The position numbers were made by a program, and so were the translations under genes. DNA of 64,000 nt, from NCBI RefSeq assembly GCF_008642235.1, contig NZ_SJEV01000001.1:1612001-1676000 (forward strand). Direction: 5' to 3'. Shown piece after piece: positions 17,378 to 27,009 of this stretch. Origin of the DNA: Planctomonas psychrotolerans (GTDB lineage Bacteria; Actinomycetota; Actinomycetes; Actinomycetales; Microbacteriaceae). The notes under the pieces are model-generated. The model made no database searches. It saw only the letters and a program-made list of their open reading frames with translations, and had not been told where the DNA came from. Positions within the stretch are counted from its first letter, which is position 1; each line of letters begins with the position of its first letter.

Positions 17378-17869
17378 CTAGTGGCCCTCGGCGGCGAGCT
17401 TCGAGATGCCGTCCTGAACGATCTTCTCCGCCTCGGCGGCGTCGGCCCAGCCCTCGGTCTTGACCCACTTGCCGGGCTCGAGGTCCTTGTACCGGTTGAA
17501 GAAGTGCTCGATCTCGTCACGGGTCTGCGACGGGATGTCATCGAGGTCCTGGATGTGCGACCAGCGCGGGTCCTTCGCCGGCACGCAGATGACCTTCGAG
17601 TCGATGCCCGCCTCATCCGTCATGTTGAACACGCCAACCGGACGCACCTTCACACCCACACCCGGGAACACCGGGTACTCGAGCAGCACGAGCGCGTCGA
17701 CCGGGTCTCCGTCGAGCCCGAGGGTGTTCTCGAAGTAGCCGTAGTCGGTCGGGTAGACGAAGGAGGTGAACAGCACACGGTCGAGGTAGACGCGTCCGGT
17801 CTCGTGGTCCACCTCGTACTTGTTGCGGCTCCCCCGGGGGATTTCGATGACGACGTCGTAGCTGGCCAT
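17378..17869 (-). CDS. ppa: Inorganic pyrophosphatase
   Basis: 163 residues, the usual size of family I pyrophosphatases. It carries [17 protein letters not shown] near the N-terminus and the active-site segment [20 protein letters not shown] with its metal-binding aspartates. It hydrolyses PPi to phosphate in the cytoplasm, driving biosynthetic reactions. GAGGAG precedes the ATG. It is divergent from tilS, with about 50 bases for both promoters. Confidence 0.96.
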   Translation of the reverse strand: MASYDVVIEIPRGSRNKYEVDHETGRVYLDRVLFTSFVYPTDYGYFENTLGLDGDPVDALVLLEYPVFPGVGVKVRPVGVFNMTDEAGIDSKVICVPAKDPRWSHIQDLDDIPSQTRDEIEHFFNRYKDLEPGKWVKTEGWADAAEAEKIVQDGISKLAAEGH

Positions 17870-17906
17870 GCGGATGCTCCTCGCGAAGGGGGGTGGGGTA
17901 CTGCAA

Positions 17907-17912
17907 TAACGT
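17907..17912 (+). promoter_or_regulatory. -10 box (TAACGT) of tilS, leaderless
   Basis: TANNNT hexamer with exactly 6 nt to the ATG at 17919; no Shine-Dalgarno sequence. Confidence 0.5.
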
Positions 17913-17918
17913 TAGTGG

Positions 17919-19064
17919 ATGCCCTCGGAGCGTCCCCGCTTGACCCCCGCGATCGCCGATGTGCGGCGAGCAGTGCGTACGGCTCTCGCCTCCGCCGACC
18001 TCCCCGCCGGGTCCGTGCTCCTCCTGGCGCTGAGCGGCGGGCCGGACTCCACCGCGCTGGCCGCGGCGACCGCCTTCGAGGCTCCCCGCGCCGGCTTCCG
18101 CGCGGGCGCCGTGATCGTCGATCACGGGTTGCAGGCTGAGTCGGCGTCGGTCGCCGATCGCGCGGCGGCGGATGCCCGCGCTCTCGGCCTCGATCCCGTG
18201 CTCGTGCGACGGGTGACCGTGGATGCGACCGGACAGGGACCCGAAGCCGCCGCCCGCGATGCGCGATACGCCGCGCTGACCCGGGCGTGTGCGGAGACCG
18301 GGGCGGCCGCGGTGCTGCTCGGCCACACGCTCGACGATCAGGCCGAGACGGTGCTGCTCGGGCTCGCGCGCGGATCCGGCGCCGGCAGCATCCGCGGGAT
18401 GGCGGCCGCCACGGCCTTAGAGGCACCAGCCGCGACCGCGTCCGCGACGGCCCTTGCGGCGGAACCGGAACCGGCGCCCGCCGCACCCACCCCACCCGCC
18501 GCACCCACCGCACCGACCCCACCCGCGGGCGCCGCAATCCTCCTCCGTCCGCTCCTCGGGATCCCGCGGGCGACGACCGTCGCCTTCTGCGCGGAGGCCG
18601 GCCTTCAGCCCTGGCTCGACCCGCACAATGCCGACCTCGCGTACGCGCGGGTGCGGGTGCGGACCCGCGTGCTGCCCGTGCTCGAACGCGAACTCGGCCC
18701 CGGGATCGCCGCAGCCCTCGTCCGCACGGCCGAATCCCTGCGCGAGGACGACGACGCGCTCGACTCGCTCGCCCGCGAGTGGGCGGAGGAGATCGTCGGC
18801 CTCACCGCCGACGGCAGCCTCACTCTCGACGTGGGCGGACTCGCCTCCAACCCCGCGGCGCTGCGCCAGCGCATCGTCCGCTTCGTGCTGCTGAGCGAGT
18901 ACGGCGTCTCGCTGAGCCGCGCGCACACGCTCGGCGTCACCGCGCTCGTGACCGACTGGCACGGCCAAGGGGCGGTCGCACTGCCAGGCATTAGTGTGGA
19001 ACGGCGCGAGGGCATGCTGGTATTCACGCCCGTCGCCGCCCCCGATCCGCTCCCGTCGACCTGA
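17919..19064 (+). CDS. tilS: tRNA(Ile)-lysidine synthase
   Basis: 381 residues. The PP-loop ATP-binding motif [10 protein letters not shown] is near residue 40 and the domain continues with VIVDHGLQ and [20 protein letters not shown]. The enzyme adds lysine to C34 of tRNA-Ile(CAU), needed to read AUA codons. An insert of about 45 Ala/Pro residues (about 166-210) separates IRGM from [10 protein letters not shown], where family members usually have a short loop. Upstream of hpt and ftsH in a conserved actinobacterial order, apparently leaderless. Confidence 0.94.
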   Translation: MPSERPRLTPAIADVRRAVRTALASADLPAGSVLLLALSGGPDSTALAAATAFEAPRAGFRAGAVIVDHGLQAESASVADRAAADARALGLDPVLVRRVTVDATGQGPEAAARDARYAALTRACAETGAAAVLLGHTLDDQAETVLLGLARGSGAGSIRGMAAATALEAPAATASATALAAEPEPAPAAPTPPAAPTAPTPPAGAAILLRPLLGIPRATTVAFCAEAGLQPWLDPHNADLAYARVRVRTRVLPVLERELGPGIAAALVRTAESLREDDDALDSLAREWAEEIVGLTADGSLTLDVGGLASNPAALRQRIVRFVLLSEYGVSLSRAHTLGVTALVTDWHGQGAVALPGISVERREGMLVFTPVAAPDPLPST

Positions 19065-19080
19065 AGGACGCAACACGCAC

Positions 19081-19632
19081 ATGGAAACGAGCGCCATCGC
19101 CGGCGACCTCAGCGAGACGCTGCTCACCGAAGAGCAGATCCACGCGAAGCTCGCCGAGCTCGCCCGACGCATCGAGGTCGACTACGCGGGCGAGGACGTG
19201 CTGCTGGTGGGCGTGCTGAAGGGCGCGGTCATGGTGATGGCCGACCTCGCGCGGGAACTGCGCATGCACCTGAACATGGACTGGATGGCCGTGAGCTCGT
19301 ACGGCTCGGGCACCCGCTCCTCGGGTGTCGTGCGCATCCTGAAGGACCTCGACGCCGACCTCACGGGCCGGCACGTGCTGATCGTGGAAGACATCATCGA
19401 CTCCGGCCTCACCCTCTCCTGGCTGGTGGGCAACCTCAGGTCGCGCGGCCCCGCATCCGTCGAGGTGTGCGCGCTGCTGCGCAAACCCGAAGCGGCGAAG
19501 GTGCAGGTCGACGTGAAGTACGTCGGCTTCGACATCCCGAACGACTTCGTCGTGGGATACGGCCTCGACTACGCGGAGCGCTACCGCAACCTCCGCTCGG
19601 TGGCCGTGCTCGCCCCGCACGTCTACAGCTAA
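19081..19632 (+). CDS. hpt: Hypoxanthine phosphoribosyltransferase
   Basis: 183 residues from ATG, with a GAAGGA ribosome site. The PRPP-binding loop [17 protein letters not shown] and the early [18 protein letters not shown] identify the purine salvage phosphoribosyltransferase, which forms IMP or GMP from hypoxanthine or guanine and PRPP. It follows tilS by 16 bases and precedes ftsH, the classical order. Confidence 0.95.
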   Translation: METSAIAGDLSETLLTEEQIHAKLAELARRIEVDYAGEDVLLVGVLKGAVMVMADLARELRMHLNMDWMAVSSYGSGTRSSGVVRILKDLDADLTGRHVLIVEDIIDSGLTLSWLVGNLRSRGPASVEVCALLRKPEAAKVQVDVKYVGFDIPNDFVVGYGLDYAERYRNLRSVAVLAPHVYS

Positions 19633-19823
19633 CACCCGCCGGCCTCGCGCCGCGATCGCCCCCCCCCCCGCGAAGCCCCTAGTGGCAGGAGCACGGGACG
19701 TCCGGGACCCCGCTACCCCTGAAGCGAACACCCACGGGTTCCGCAGTGATCCGCAGGTACCATTGCAGACGCCGCACCGAGCGGCGTGGGAAGAAAGGTG
19801 CCGGGCGCAGTGCCCGAACGCTC

Positions 19824-21818
19824 ATGAACTTCAAGAAGATTCTCCGCAGCCCGATCCTGCTGGTCGTGCTCGCCGTCGTCGGCATCTCGATCGGCTTCAG
19901 CCTTCTCACCGGATCGGGTTTCCGTGCGGTCACCACGCAGGAGGGCCTCGAGCTGCTGGAGGAGGGTGCGGTCTCGTCCGTCAAGATCGTCGACGGCGAA
20001 CAGCGCGTCGACCTCACGCTCCGGGAAGCCGATGGCGAGAACGGCACGGCCGTTCAGTTCTATTACGTGACGCAGCGCGGAGAAGAAGTCCTCAACGCGG
20101 TCAACGAGGCGAATCCCACCAACGGATTCGACGACGAGGTACCGCAGCCGAGCTGGCTGCTGTCCGCATTCAGCATCCTCCTCCCCCTGCTGCTCATCGG
20201 GTTCTTCATCTGGATCATCTTCTCCGGCATGCAGGGCGGCGGTAACCGCGTCATGCAGTTCGGCAAGAGCAAGGCCAAGCTCGCCTCGAAGGACAGCCCC
20301 AAGGTGAGCTTCGCCGACGTGGCGGGGTCGGACGAGGCCATCGAGGAGCTCGAGGAGATCAAGGAGTTCCTGAAGGAACCGGCCAAGTTCCAGGCCGTGG
20401 GTGCCCGCATCCCGAAGGGCGTGCTGCTGTACGGCCCTCCCGGCACGGGAAAGACGCTCCTCGCCCGCGCGGTCGCCGGCGAGGCGGGCGTACCGTTCTA
20501 CTCCATCTCCGGATCCGACTTCGTGGAGATGTTCGTCGGTGTCGGCGCCAGCCGGGTGCGCGACCTGTTCGAGCAGGCCAAGACCAACTCCCCGGCCATC
20601 ATCTTCGTCGACGAGATCGACGCCGTCGGCCGTCACCGCGGCGCCGGTGTCGGTGGCGGTAACGACGAGCGCGAGCAGACGCTCAACCAGCTCCTCGTCG
20701 AGATGGACGGCTTCGACGTCAAGACCAACGTCATCCTGATCGCCGCCACCAACCGCCCCGACGTGCTCGACCCCGCGCTTCTGCGCCCGGGCCGGTTCGA
20801 CCGCCAGATCGGCGTGGACGCCCCCGATCTCGCCGGACGCAAGCAGATCCTCGAGGTGCACGGCAAGGGCAAGCCGCTCGCGGCCAGCGTGGATCTCGAG
20901 GTGCTGGCCCGCAAGACCCCCGGATTCACCGGCGCGGACCTCGCGAACGTGCTGAACGAGGCCGCGCTGCTCACGGCCCGCTCGAGTGCCCAGCTCATCG
21001 ACAACCGCGCCCTCGACGAGGCCGTCGACCGCGTGATGGCCGGTCCTCAGCGGCGCAGCCGCATCATGCGCGACCACGAGAAACTCATCACCGCGTACCA
21101 CGAAGGTGGTCACGCGCTCGCGGCGGCGGCCATGCGGCACACCGACCCCGTCACCAAGGTCACCATCCTTCCCCGCGGTCGCGCTCTCGGGTACACGATG
21201 GTGCTGCCCCTCGAAGACAAGTACTCCGTCACGCGCAACGAACTGCTCGACCAGCTCGCCTACGCGATGGGCGGGCGGGTCGCCGAGGAGGTCGTCTTCC
21301 ACGACCCCACGACGGGCGCATCGAATGACATCGAGAAGGCCACCTCCATCGCGAGGCGCATGGTCACCGAATACGGCATGAGCGCGAAGGTCGGATCGGT
21401 CAAGCTCGGGTCCACCTCCGGCGAGCCCTTCCTCGGCCGCGACCTCGGCGGCGGCCGGGACTACTCGGAGAACATGGCGCTGCTCGTCGACGCGGAGGTC
21501 CGTGCGCTCCTCGACGAGGCGCACGACGAGGCCTGGGCGGTCATCAACGACAACCGCGACGTGCTCGACCGCCTCGCGACGAGCCTGCTCGAGAAGGAGA
21601 CGCTCGACCACAACGAGCTCGCCGAGATCTTCGCGACCGTGCGCAAGCTCCCCGAGCGCCCGCAGTGGCTCTCGAGCGACAAGCGCCCGCTGTCCGACCT
21701 TCCCCCGGTCGCGGTGCCCGCCAAGGCGCCGATCGACTCGGAGATCGTCGACGGCGGAGTCGATTCCGAGCCCGCGAAGCCGAAGCGAGTGAGCCGGCCC
21801 CGTCCCGCCACGGCATAG
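19824..21818 (+). CDS. ftsH: ATP-dependent zinc metalloprotease FtsH
   Basis: 664 residues. Two N-terminal membrane helices (about 10-28 and 108-132) flank a periplasmic-side domain. The AAA+ module has Walker A GPPGTGKT (about 203-210), Walker [12 protein letters not shown] and the pore residues [15 protein letters not shown]. The zinc site HEGGH (about 425-429) marks the M41 protease. It degrades membrane and short-lived proteins as a hexamer. The ATG giving [10 protein letters not shown] matches the family start. A hairpin (GGGCGCAGTGCCC, 19803-19815) lies just upstream. Confidence 0.96.
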   Translation: MNFKKILRSPILLVVLAVVGISIGFSLLTGSGFRAVTTQEGLELLEEGAVSSVKIVDGEQRVDLTLREADGENGTAVQFYYVTQRGEEVLNAVNEANPTNGFDDEVPQPSWLLSAFSILLPLLLIGFFIWIIFSGMQGGGNRVMQFGKSKAKLASKDSPKVSFADVAGSDEAIEELEEIKEFLKEPAKFQAVGARIPKGVLLYGPPGTGKTLLARAVAGEAGVPFYSISGSDFVEMFVGVGASRVRDLFEQAKTNSPAIIFVDEIDAVGRHRGAGVGGGNDEREQTLNQLLVEMDGFDVKTNVILIAATNRPDVLDPALLRPGRFDRQIGVDAPDLAGRKQILEVHGKGKPLAASVDLEVLARKTPGFTGADLANVLNEAALLTARSSAQLIDNRALDEAVDRVMAGPQRRSRIMRDHEKLITAYHEGGHALAAAAMRHTDPVTKVTILPRGRALGYTMVLPLEDKYSVTRNELLDQLAYAMGGRVAEEVVFHDPTTGASNDIEKATSIARRMVTEYGMSAKVGSVKLGSTSGEPFLGRDLGGGRDYSENMALLVDAEVRALLDEAHDEAWAVINDNRDVLDRLATSLLEKETLDHNELAEIFATVRKLPERPQWLSSDKRPLSDLPPVAVPAKAPIDSEIVDGGVDSEPAKPKRVSRPRPATA

Positions 21819-21830
21819 CGGGGGAGGCTC

Positions 21831-22517
21831 ATGTCGGCTGTGGACAGCGCGCGCATCGAGGCAGCCGTGGCCGAGCTGATCCTCGCGATCGGTGAGGATC
21901 CCGGGCGGCCAGGACTGGAGAACACACCTCAGCGCGTGGCGGAGGCGTACGCCGAGTTCTTCGCCGGAGTCGGAGAGGATGCCGCGCAGCACCTCGGTGA
22001 CACCTTCCCGGTGACCGACGCCGAGGGCTCCGACATCGTGCAGCCGGTGCTCCTCCGCGGCATCGCCTTCCGCTCGGTCTGCGAGCACCACCTGCTGCCC
22101 TTCCTCGGCACGGCTTCCGTGGCCTACGTTCCGGGCGACCGGGTGGTCGGGCTCGGCAAGATCCCCCGCGTGATCGACACGCTCGCCGCCCGGCCGCAGG
22201 TGCAGGAGCGACTGGCGGAGCAGATCGCCGACACCCTCGATGCGGGGCTCGCGCCGCGCGGCGTGCTCGTAGTGCTGGAGGCGGCCCACTCCTGCGTGAC
22301 CGCGCGCGGCGTGCGCCAGGCCGCCAGCACGACCGTCACCGTCGCCAGCCGCGGCGTGCTCGCCGAACGCGCCGCCCGCGCCGAGCTGATGGCGCTGATC
22401 GCCTCGCCGTCGACGCCCGCGCCGCCGTCTGCGCCGCCGAGCGGACCCGCGACCGCGGCGTCGCCTGCGACCGCGCCGACTGCCGCGCCGGACTTCCCTG
22501 CGGCGCCTCCGGCATGA
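21831..22517 (+). CDS. folE: GTP cyclohydrolase I
   Basis: 228 residues. SVCEHHLLPFLGTASVAYVP carries zinc-binding Cys/His residues, and GLGKIPRVIDTLAARPQVQERL is the conserved region after it. It opens the GTP ring to form dihydroneopterin triphosphate, the first folate step. The usual enzyme ends near residue 190; here a ~38-residue Ser/Pro/Ala tail follows, partly GC-rich tandem DNA. It begins 12 bases after ftsH and overlaps folP by 4. Confidence 0.96.
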   Translation: MSAVDSARIEAAVAELILAIGEDPGRPGLENTPQRVAEAYAEFFAGVGEDAAQHLGDTFPVTDAEGSDIVQPVLLRGIAFRSVCEHHLLPFLGTASVAYVPGDRVVGLGKIPRVIDTLAARPQVQERLAEQIADTLDAGLAPRGVLVVLEAAHSCVTARGVRQAASTTVTVASRGVLAERAARAELMALIASPSTPAPPSAPPSGPATAASPATAPTAAPDFPAAPPA

Positions 22518-23317
22518 GCACCAGAATCCTGGGCATCCTCAACGTGACTCCCGACTCGTTCAGCGACGGCGGGGAGCTCGACGGCGCCGACGCCGCCATC
22601 GCCCGCGGCGTGCGGATGACCGCGGAGGGCGCCGATCTCGTCGACGTGGGTGGCGAGTCGACGCGCCCCGGCGCGGGTCGCGTGTCCCCCGCCGAGGAGC
22701 AGCGCCGGGTGCTGCCCGTGATCGCCGCACTCGCGGCGGAGGGCGTGACGGTGAGCGTGGACACCCTCAACGCCGACACCGCCTCCCGGGCCGTTGCCGC
22801 GGGGGCCGCCCTGATCAACGACGTGTCCGGGGGACTCGCCGACCCCGACATGGCGCGGGTGGTCGCCGAAGCCGGAGTGCCCTTCGTGGTCATGCACTGG
22901 CGCGGGCACAGTGCCGACATGAACTCCCGGGCGCAGTACGACGATGTGGTCGCCGAGGTGCGGACGGAGCTCCTCGCCCGGGTGGACGAGGTGGTGCGCC
23001 AGGGCGTGGACCCCGACAACGTCATCCTCGACCCCGGTCTCGGATTCGCCAAGAACGCCGAGCACAACTGGGCGCTGCTCGGCGCGCTGGAGGATTTCGT
23101 CGACCTGGGACACCGTGTGCTGGTGGGCGCATCCCGCAAGCGGTTCCTGGCCGACGTGCTCCCGCCCGACGCCGGGATGGCGGACCGGGATCCGGCGACC
23201 GCGGTGGTCAGCGCACTCGCGGCGGAAGCCGGAGCCTGGGCGGTGCGGGTGCACGACGTGCCCGCCACGCGCACCGCGCTCGCCGTGCAGCGGGAATGGC
23301 GGCGACACCGTGGCTGA
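22514..23317 (+). CDS. folP: Dihydropteroate synthase
   Basis: 267 residues with the family's motifs in order: ILNVTPDSFSDGG, DVGGESTRPGA, SVDTLNADTA, INDVSGG, DPGLGFAKN and GASRKRFL. It condenses p-aminobenzoate with the pterin pyrophosphate and is the sulfonamide target. Its ATG overlaps the folE stop (ATGA), and it overlaps the next gene by 8 bases. Confidence 0.97.
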   Translation: MSTRILGILNVTPDSFSDGGELDGADAAIARGVRMTAEGADLVDVGGESTRPGAGRVSPAEEQRRVLPVIAALAAEGVTVSVDTLNADTASRAVAAGAALINDVSGGLADPDMARVVAEAGVPFVVMHWRGHSADMNSRAQYDDVVAEVRTELLARVDEVVRQGVDPDNVILDPGLGFAKNAEHNWALLGALEDFVDLGHRVLVGASRKRFLADVLPPDAGMADRDPATAVVSALAAEAGAWAVRVHDVPATRTALAVQREWRRHRG

Positions 23318-24284
23318 GCATCACCGACCGGGCACGCTCGACCCGCACCGTGAGCTGGACTCCATCACCCTCACGGGCATCCGAGCGCGCGGATTCCACG
23401 GGGTCTACGACTCCGAGCGCGCCGAGGGGCAGGACTTCGTGGTGGATGCCACGGTCTGGTTGGACTTCGCCTCCGCCGCGGCGTCCGACTCCGTGGAGAA
23501 CACGGTGCACTACGGGGTGCTCGCGGAGGAGATCGCCGCGGCCATCGCGGGCGACCCGGTGGACCTGATCGAGACCCTCGCCGAGCGCATCGCCGCCGTC
23601 GCACTGGCCCACGCCGCGGTGCACCGCGTGCGGATCACCGTCCACAAGCCGAGCGCTCCCATCACCGTGCCCTTCGACGACGTGTCCGTCACGATCACCC
23701 GGGACAGACCGGCCCATACCGCCGTGCTCGCCCTCGGGAGCAACCTCGGCGATCGGGAGTCGAGCATCCGAGGGGCGGTCCGCGACCTGTCGGCCACACC
23801 CGGCATCCGTGTTCGGCGGGTGTCCGACCTGCTCGAGACCCCCGCGCTGACGCTGACGGGAGTGGACGAATCGGCACCCGCCTATCTGAACGCGGTCGCG
23901 ATCATCGACACCACGCTCGACCCGCTCGCATTGCTCGACGCGCTGCACGGAATAGAGCACGGCCGGGGGCGCGTGCGAACCACCCGATGGGCGAACCGCA
24001 CCCTCGACATCGACATCGTGACCTACGACGCGGTCGCGCGATCGGACGAACGACTCACGCTGCCCCATCCGCGCGCGGCGGAGCGGGACTTCGTGCTGGC
24101 CCCGTGGCTGCAGGTCGACCCCCACGCCGAGCTGCCCGGGCACGGCCCCGTCGCCGACCTGCTCGCGGCTCTCGACCGGGCGGCGCCAACCGGGAACCCC
24201 GGCGACGCATCCCGGCCCGGTGACGCAACCGACGCCGACGCGTCCGCCGCAGATCCCATTCCCGGAGAGCAGGACCATCCGTGA
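23310..24284 (+). CDS. folKB: Bifunctional dihydroneopterin aldolase / HPPK
   Basis: 324 residues from a GTG inside the end of folP. Residues about 15-130 are FolB (RARGFHGVYDSERAEGQDF; VDLIETLAERIAAVAL). Residues about 137-285 are FolK (ALGSNLGDRESSIRGAV; RTTRWANRTLDIDIVTY; PHPRAAERDFVLAPW). The fusion makes 6-hydroxymethyl-dihydropterin and then pyrophosphorylates it for FolP. A polar Gly/Asp-rich tail of ~30 residues ends the protein. FolB-FolK fusions are common in this group. Confidence 0.95.
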   Translation: MAEHHRPGTLDPHRELDSITLTGIRARGFHGVYDSERAEGQDFVVDATVWLDFASAAASDSVENTVHYGVLAEEIAAAIAGDPVDLIETLAERIAAVALAHAAVHRVRITVHKPSAPITVPFDDVSVTITRDRPAHTAVLALGSNLGDRESSIRGAVRDLSATPGIRVRRVSDLLETPALTLTGVDESAPAYLNAVAIIDTTLDPLALLDALHGIEHGRGRVRTTRWANRTLDIDIVTYDAVARSDERLTLPHPRAAERDFVLAPWLQVDPHAELPGHGPVADLLAALDRAAPTGNPGDASRPGDATDADASAADPIPGEQDHP

Positions 24285-24781
24285 CCCGTACCCGCATGTC
24301 CACGATCGTCCTGTTCATCGTCATCGGCGGAGGCCTCGGGTGGCTCGTCGAAATGATGCTCGTGCTCACCGGCCGGCCCGCGCTCGTGCCTCCCGTGACA
24401 CTGCCGATCACTCTCGGAGTGCTCGCCGCGGTCGTGCTGCTGCTGGCATGGCCCGTGCGCCAGTCGGTGCGGAAGGAGGACGCGCGCCGCGTCGATCCGT
24501 TCCGCGCCACCCGCGTGGTGCTGCTCGCCAAGGCATCCGCCCTGTCGGGAGCGCTGCTCGCAGGAGTGGCGTTCGGCATCCTCGCCTTCCTCGCCACCCG
24601 GCCGGTCATCGCCGACGGCACGTCGCTCTGGTTGAGCGGTGCCGCCCTGCTCGGTGGAGTGCTGCTCCTGATCGGAGGGCTGATCGCCGAGAGCTGGTGC
24701 ACCATACCGCCCGACGACCGATCCGACGGGTCGAGCACGGCCCGCCTCGACGACCCCGGTCAGGCGGCATCGCTGCCCTGA
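24281..24781 (+). CDS. DUF3180 membrane protein
   Basis: 166 residues, GTG start overlapping the folKB stop (GTGA). Four membrane helices at about 7-27, 40-58, 84-105 and 115-135, then an acidic tail. DUF3180 proteins routinely sit at the end of actinobacterial folate operons; their function is unknown. The conserved placement suggests coupling to envelope or folate biology but nothing more specific. Confidence 0.85.
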   Translation: MTRTRMSTIVLFIVIGGGLGWLVEMMLVLTGRPALVPPVTLPITLGVLAAVVLLLAWPVRQSVRKEDARRVDPFRATRVVLLAKASALSGALLAGVAFGILAFLATRPVIADGTSLWLSGAALLGGVLLLIGGLIAESWCTIPPDDRSDGSSTARLDDPGQAASLP

Positions 24782-24820
24782 AGGTCCGTCTTCCAGGGTC
24801 CGGGCTAGAGTGTTCAGCGA

Positions 24821-25315
24821 ATGAGGAGGATCGTGTCGCGTAGCACCGAACTGCCCGCCATCGAGTGGCGCAGGGTCTCGCCGAAACTGGTCGGGGTCGA
24901 GCTCGTCGGAACCCTCATCTCGGCCCTTCTCTTCGCTGCGGTCGGCGGCTTCCTGATCTACCTCGACGTGTGGTTCGGCTGGCTGATCCTCGTGGCCGCC
25001 GTCGTCCTCCATGCGGTCATGGCGGTTCTGACGCCGCGCCGGGTGCGCTCCATCGGGTATCAGCTCCGCGAGGACGACCTGGTGTTCCGCCGCGGCATCA
25101 TGTGGCAGCGCTTCGTGGCCGTGCCGTACGGACGGATGCAGCTCGTCGACATCACCAGGGGTCCGCTGGCCCGCTCGCTCGGCCTCGCCGACCTCAAGCT
25201 GGTCACCGCGGCCGCCGTGACCAACGTGTCCATCCCCGGGCTCGCCATGAGCGACGCGGACGACCTGCGCGACCGGCTCGTGGAGCTCGCCGAAACGCGA
25301 CGGGCGGGCCTGTGA
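24821..25315 (+). CDS. PH-domain (bPH2/DUF304) membrane protein
   Basis: Up to 164 residues. Two membrane helices (about 27-65) are followed by a bacterial PH-like domain with QLREDDLVFRRGIMWQRFVAVPYGRMQLVDI, typical of DUF304/bPH2 proteins. Such small proteins are paired with a larger multi-bPH2 protein, as here and in Bacillus YdbS-YdbT. Two starts are possible: ATG 24821, near-leaderless behind TAGAGT (24806-24811), or GTG 24833, which has AGGAGG only 3 nt upstream. Function unknown; a membrane-complex role is inferred. Confidence 0.85.
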   Translation: MRRIVSRSTELPAIEWRRVSPKLVGVELVGTLISALLFAAVGGFLIYLDVWFGWLILVAAVVLHAVMAVLTPRRVRSIGYQLREDDLVFRRGIMWQRFVAVPYGRMQLVDITRGPLARSLGLADLKLVTAAAVTNVSIPGLAMSDADDLRDRLVELAETRRAGL

Positions 25316-27009
25316 CCTCAGCCGTTCGTGCGGCCGAACAGCTCACCGATGGCGACTGGCATCGGCTGCACCCTGCCACGCCGCTGCTGAAGGGCGGTAT
25401 CGCGCTCCTCGCCATCGCCGGTGTGCTCATCGCGAACCTGCGCGAGCGGATCATCGAGGGCTTTTTCGGCGGCGGACCGAGCGACGACGATCCGATCAGC
25501 CTGCTCTACGACAACGGACTCCTGGGGTGGGCGTTGCTCATCCTGCTCGGCGGGGTGCTGCTCACCATGGTCGGCTTCTACGTGTCCTGGCGCATGCACG
25601 AGTTCCGGGTAACCGACGAGGTGGTCGAGGTGCGGAGCGGCATCCTCTTCCGCACGAATCGCAAAGGCCGGCTCGACCGCATCCAGGGCATCAACATCAT
25701 GCGGCCCTTCGTCGCCCGGCTGTTCGGTGCGGCGAAGCTCGAGGTGAATGTGGCGGGGCAGAATGCCAACGTGCAGCTGTCGTACCTGCGCTCGAAGGAT
25801 GCGGACACCCTTCGCCGGGAGATCCTGCTGCTCGCGTCGGGCAAGCGCGCCGAACGCGCCGGGGTGTCGGCCGGCGTTCCGGCAACCGACGCGACCCTCC
25901 ACGGCACACGGGGAGTGTCCGCTCCCGACGGCACGGGACAACCCGCGGACGGGCACCCGGCGGAGGGCCATCGCACCGCATTCCTCGAGGAGCGCGCTCG
26001 CGAGTTCCTCTCACCCGAGCTCGACCCGGATGCGGCGCCGCCCGAATCGGTGGTGACCATCCCGGTGGGCCGCCTCATCGGCTCCATCCTGCTCAGCGGT
26101 TTCACCATCGCCATCCTGCTCGTCATCCTCGTCGGCATTCCGATCGTGGTGGCGACCGGCTCCTACTGGCTGCTCCTCCCGGTGCTGCCCGGCCTCATCG
26201 GCTCGATCGGGTTCTACGTGAGCCGCGTGATGCGGTCGCTGCGCTACAGCATCGCCGGTACGCCCGACGGCATCCGGGTGGGCTACGGACTGCTGTCGAC
26301 GAGCAATGACACCCTCCCCCCGGGCCGCATCCACGCGGTCGAGGTGCATCAGCCGCTGCTCTGGCGCATCCCGGGCTGGTGGAGCATCCGGATCACGAAG
26401 GCCAGCAGCTCGGTGGGGCAGAGCGCCGCCGCGCAGGCGAGCAGCGAGTTGCTCCCCGTCGGCACACTCGGCGACGTGGCCCGCGTGCTCGGGCTCATCC
26501 TTCCCGAGTTCGTCGGCGAGACCTCCACCTCGCTCATCCGCACCGGCATGCTCGGGCGCGGCGCGCCCGATGACGGCTTCGTGAACGCCCCGCGCCGCGG
26601 TCGCATCCTCCGCCCGCTCTCCTGGCGGCGCACGGGCTTCGCCATCGACCCCACCGCCCTGCTGCTGCGCACGGGTGCCGTCTGGCGGCATCTCGTGATC
26701 GTGCCGCACGCGCGCCTGCAGAGCATCGCCCTGAAGCAGGGCCCGCTCGAGCGTGCGCTGCGCATCGCGCGCGTGCACGCGCACACGGTGGCGGGCCCCG
26801 TGAACAGCGAGCTGCCGGGCGTGGACCGCGAGGTCGCCGTGCAGCTCTACCTCGACCTGGCAGCGTCGGCGGCGCAGTCCGACCGCACGGATCGCACGCA
26901 CCGCTGGAACGCCGGTGCCGCCGAGCTGATCGCCGAGTTCGAGGGCTCCGCCGGCGCAGACGGCGAGGTCGTCACCGACGGCGCGCCGAGTCGTGAGGAG
27001 CCGAGGTGA
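25312..27009 (+). CDS. Multi-bPH2 (DUF304) membrane protein
   Basis: 565 residues from a GTG overlapping the previous stop. Paired membrane helices and bPH2 modules recur about three times: RVTDEVVEVRSGILFRTNRK (about 98-117), GTPDGIRVGYGLLSTSND (about 313-330) and AIDPTALLLRTGAVWRHLVI (about 442-461). This is the YdbT-like partner of the smaller upstream protein. A linker of ~50 disordered residues separates the first two modules. The YdbS/YdbT pair has been linked to bacteriocin resistance in Bacillus; any such role here is untested. Confidence 0.85.
   Translation: MTSAVRAAEQLTDGDWHRLHPATPLLKGGIALLAIAGVLIANLRERIIEGFFGGGPSDDDPISLLYDNGLLGWALLILLGGVLLTMVGFYVSWRMHEFRVTDEVVEVRSGILFRTNRKGRLDRIQGINIMRPFVARLFGAAKLEVNVAGQNANVQLSYLRSKDADTLRREILLLASGKRAERAGVSAGVPATDATLHGTRGVSAPDGTGQPADGHPAEGHRTAFLEERAREFLSPELDPDAAPPESVVTIPVGRLIGSILLSGFTIAILLVILVGIPIVVATGSYWLLLPVLPGLIGSIGFYVSRVMRSLRYSIAGTPDGIRVGYGLLSTSNDTLPPGRIHAVEVHQPLLWRIPGWWSIRITKASSSVGQSAAAQASSELLPVGTLGDVARVLGLILPEFVGETSTSLIRTGMLGRGAPDDGFVNAPRRGRILRPLSWRRTGFAIDPTALLLRTGAVWRHLVIVPHARLQSIALKQGPLERALRIARVHAHTVAGPVNSELPGVDREVAVQLYLDLAASAAQSDRTDRTHRWNAGAAELIAEFEGSAGADGEVVTDGAPSREEPR

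Noticed and set aside
19713-22289. An 858-codon reverse-strand open frame opposite ftsH and folE
   Set aside because: Antisense shadow of two certain genes, with compositionally biased translation.
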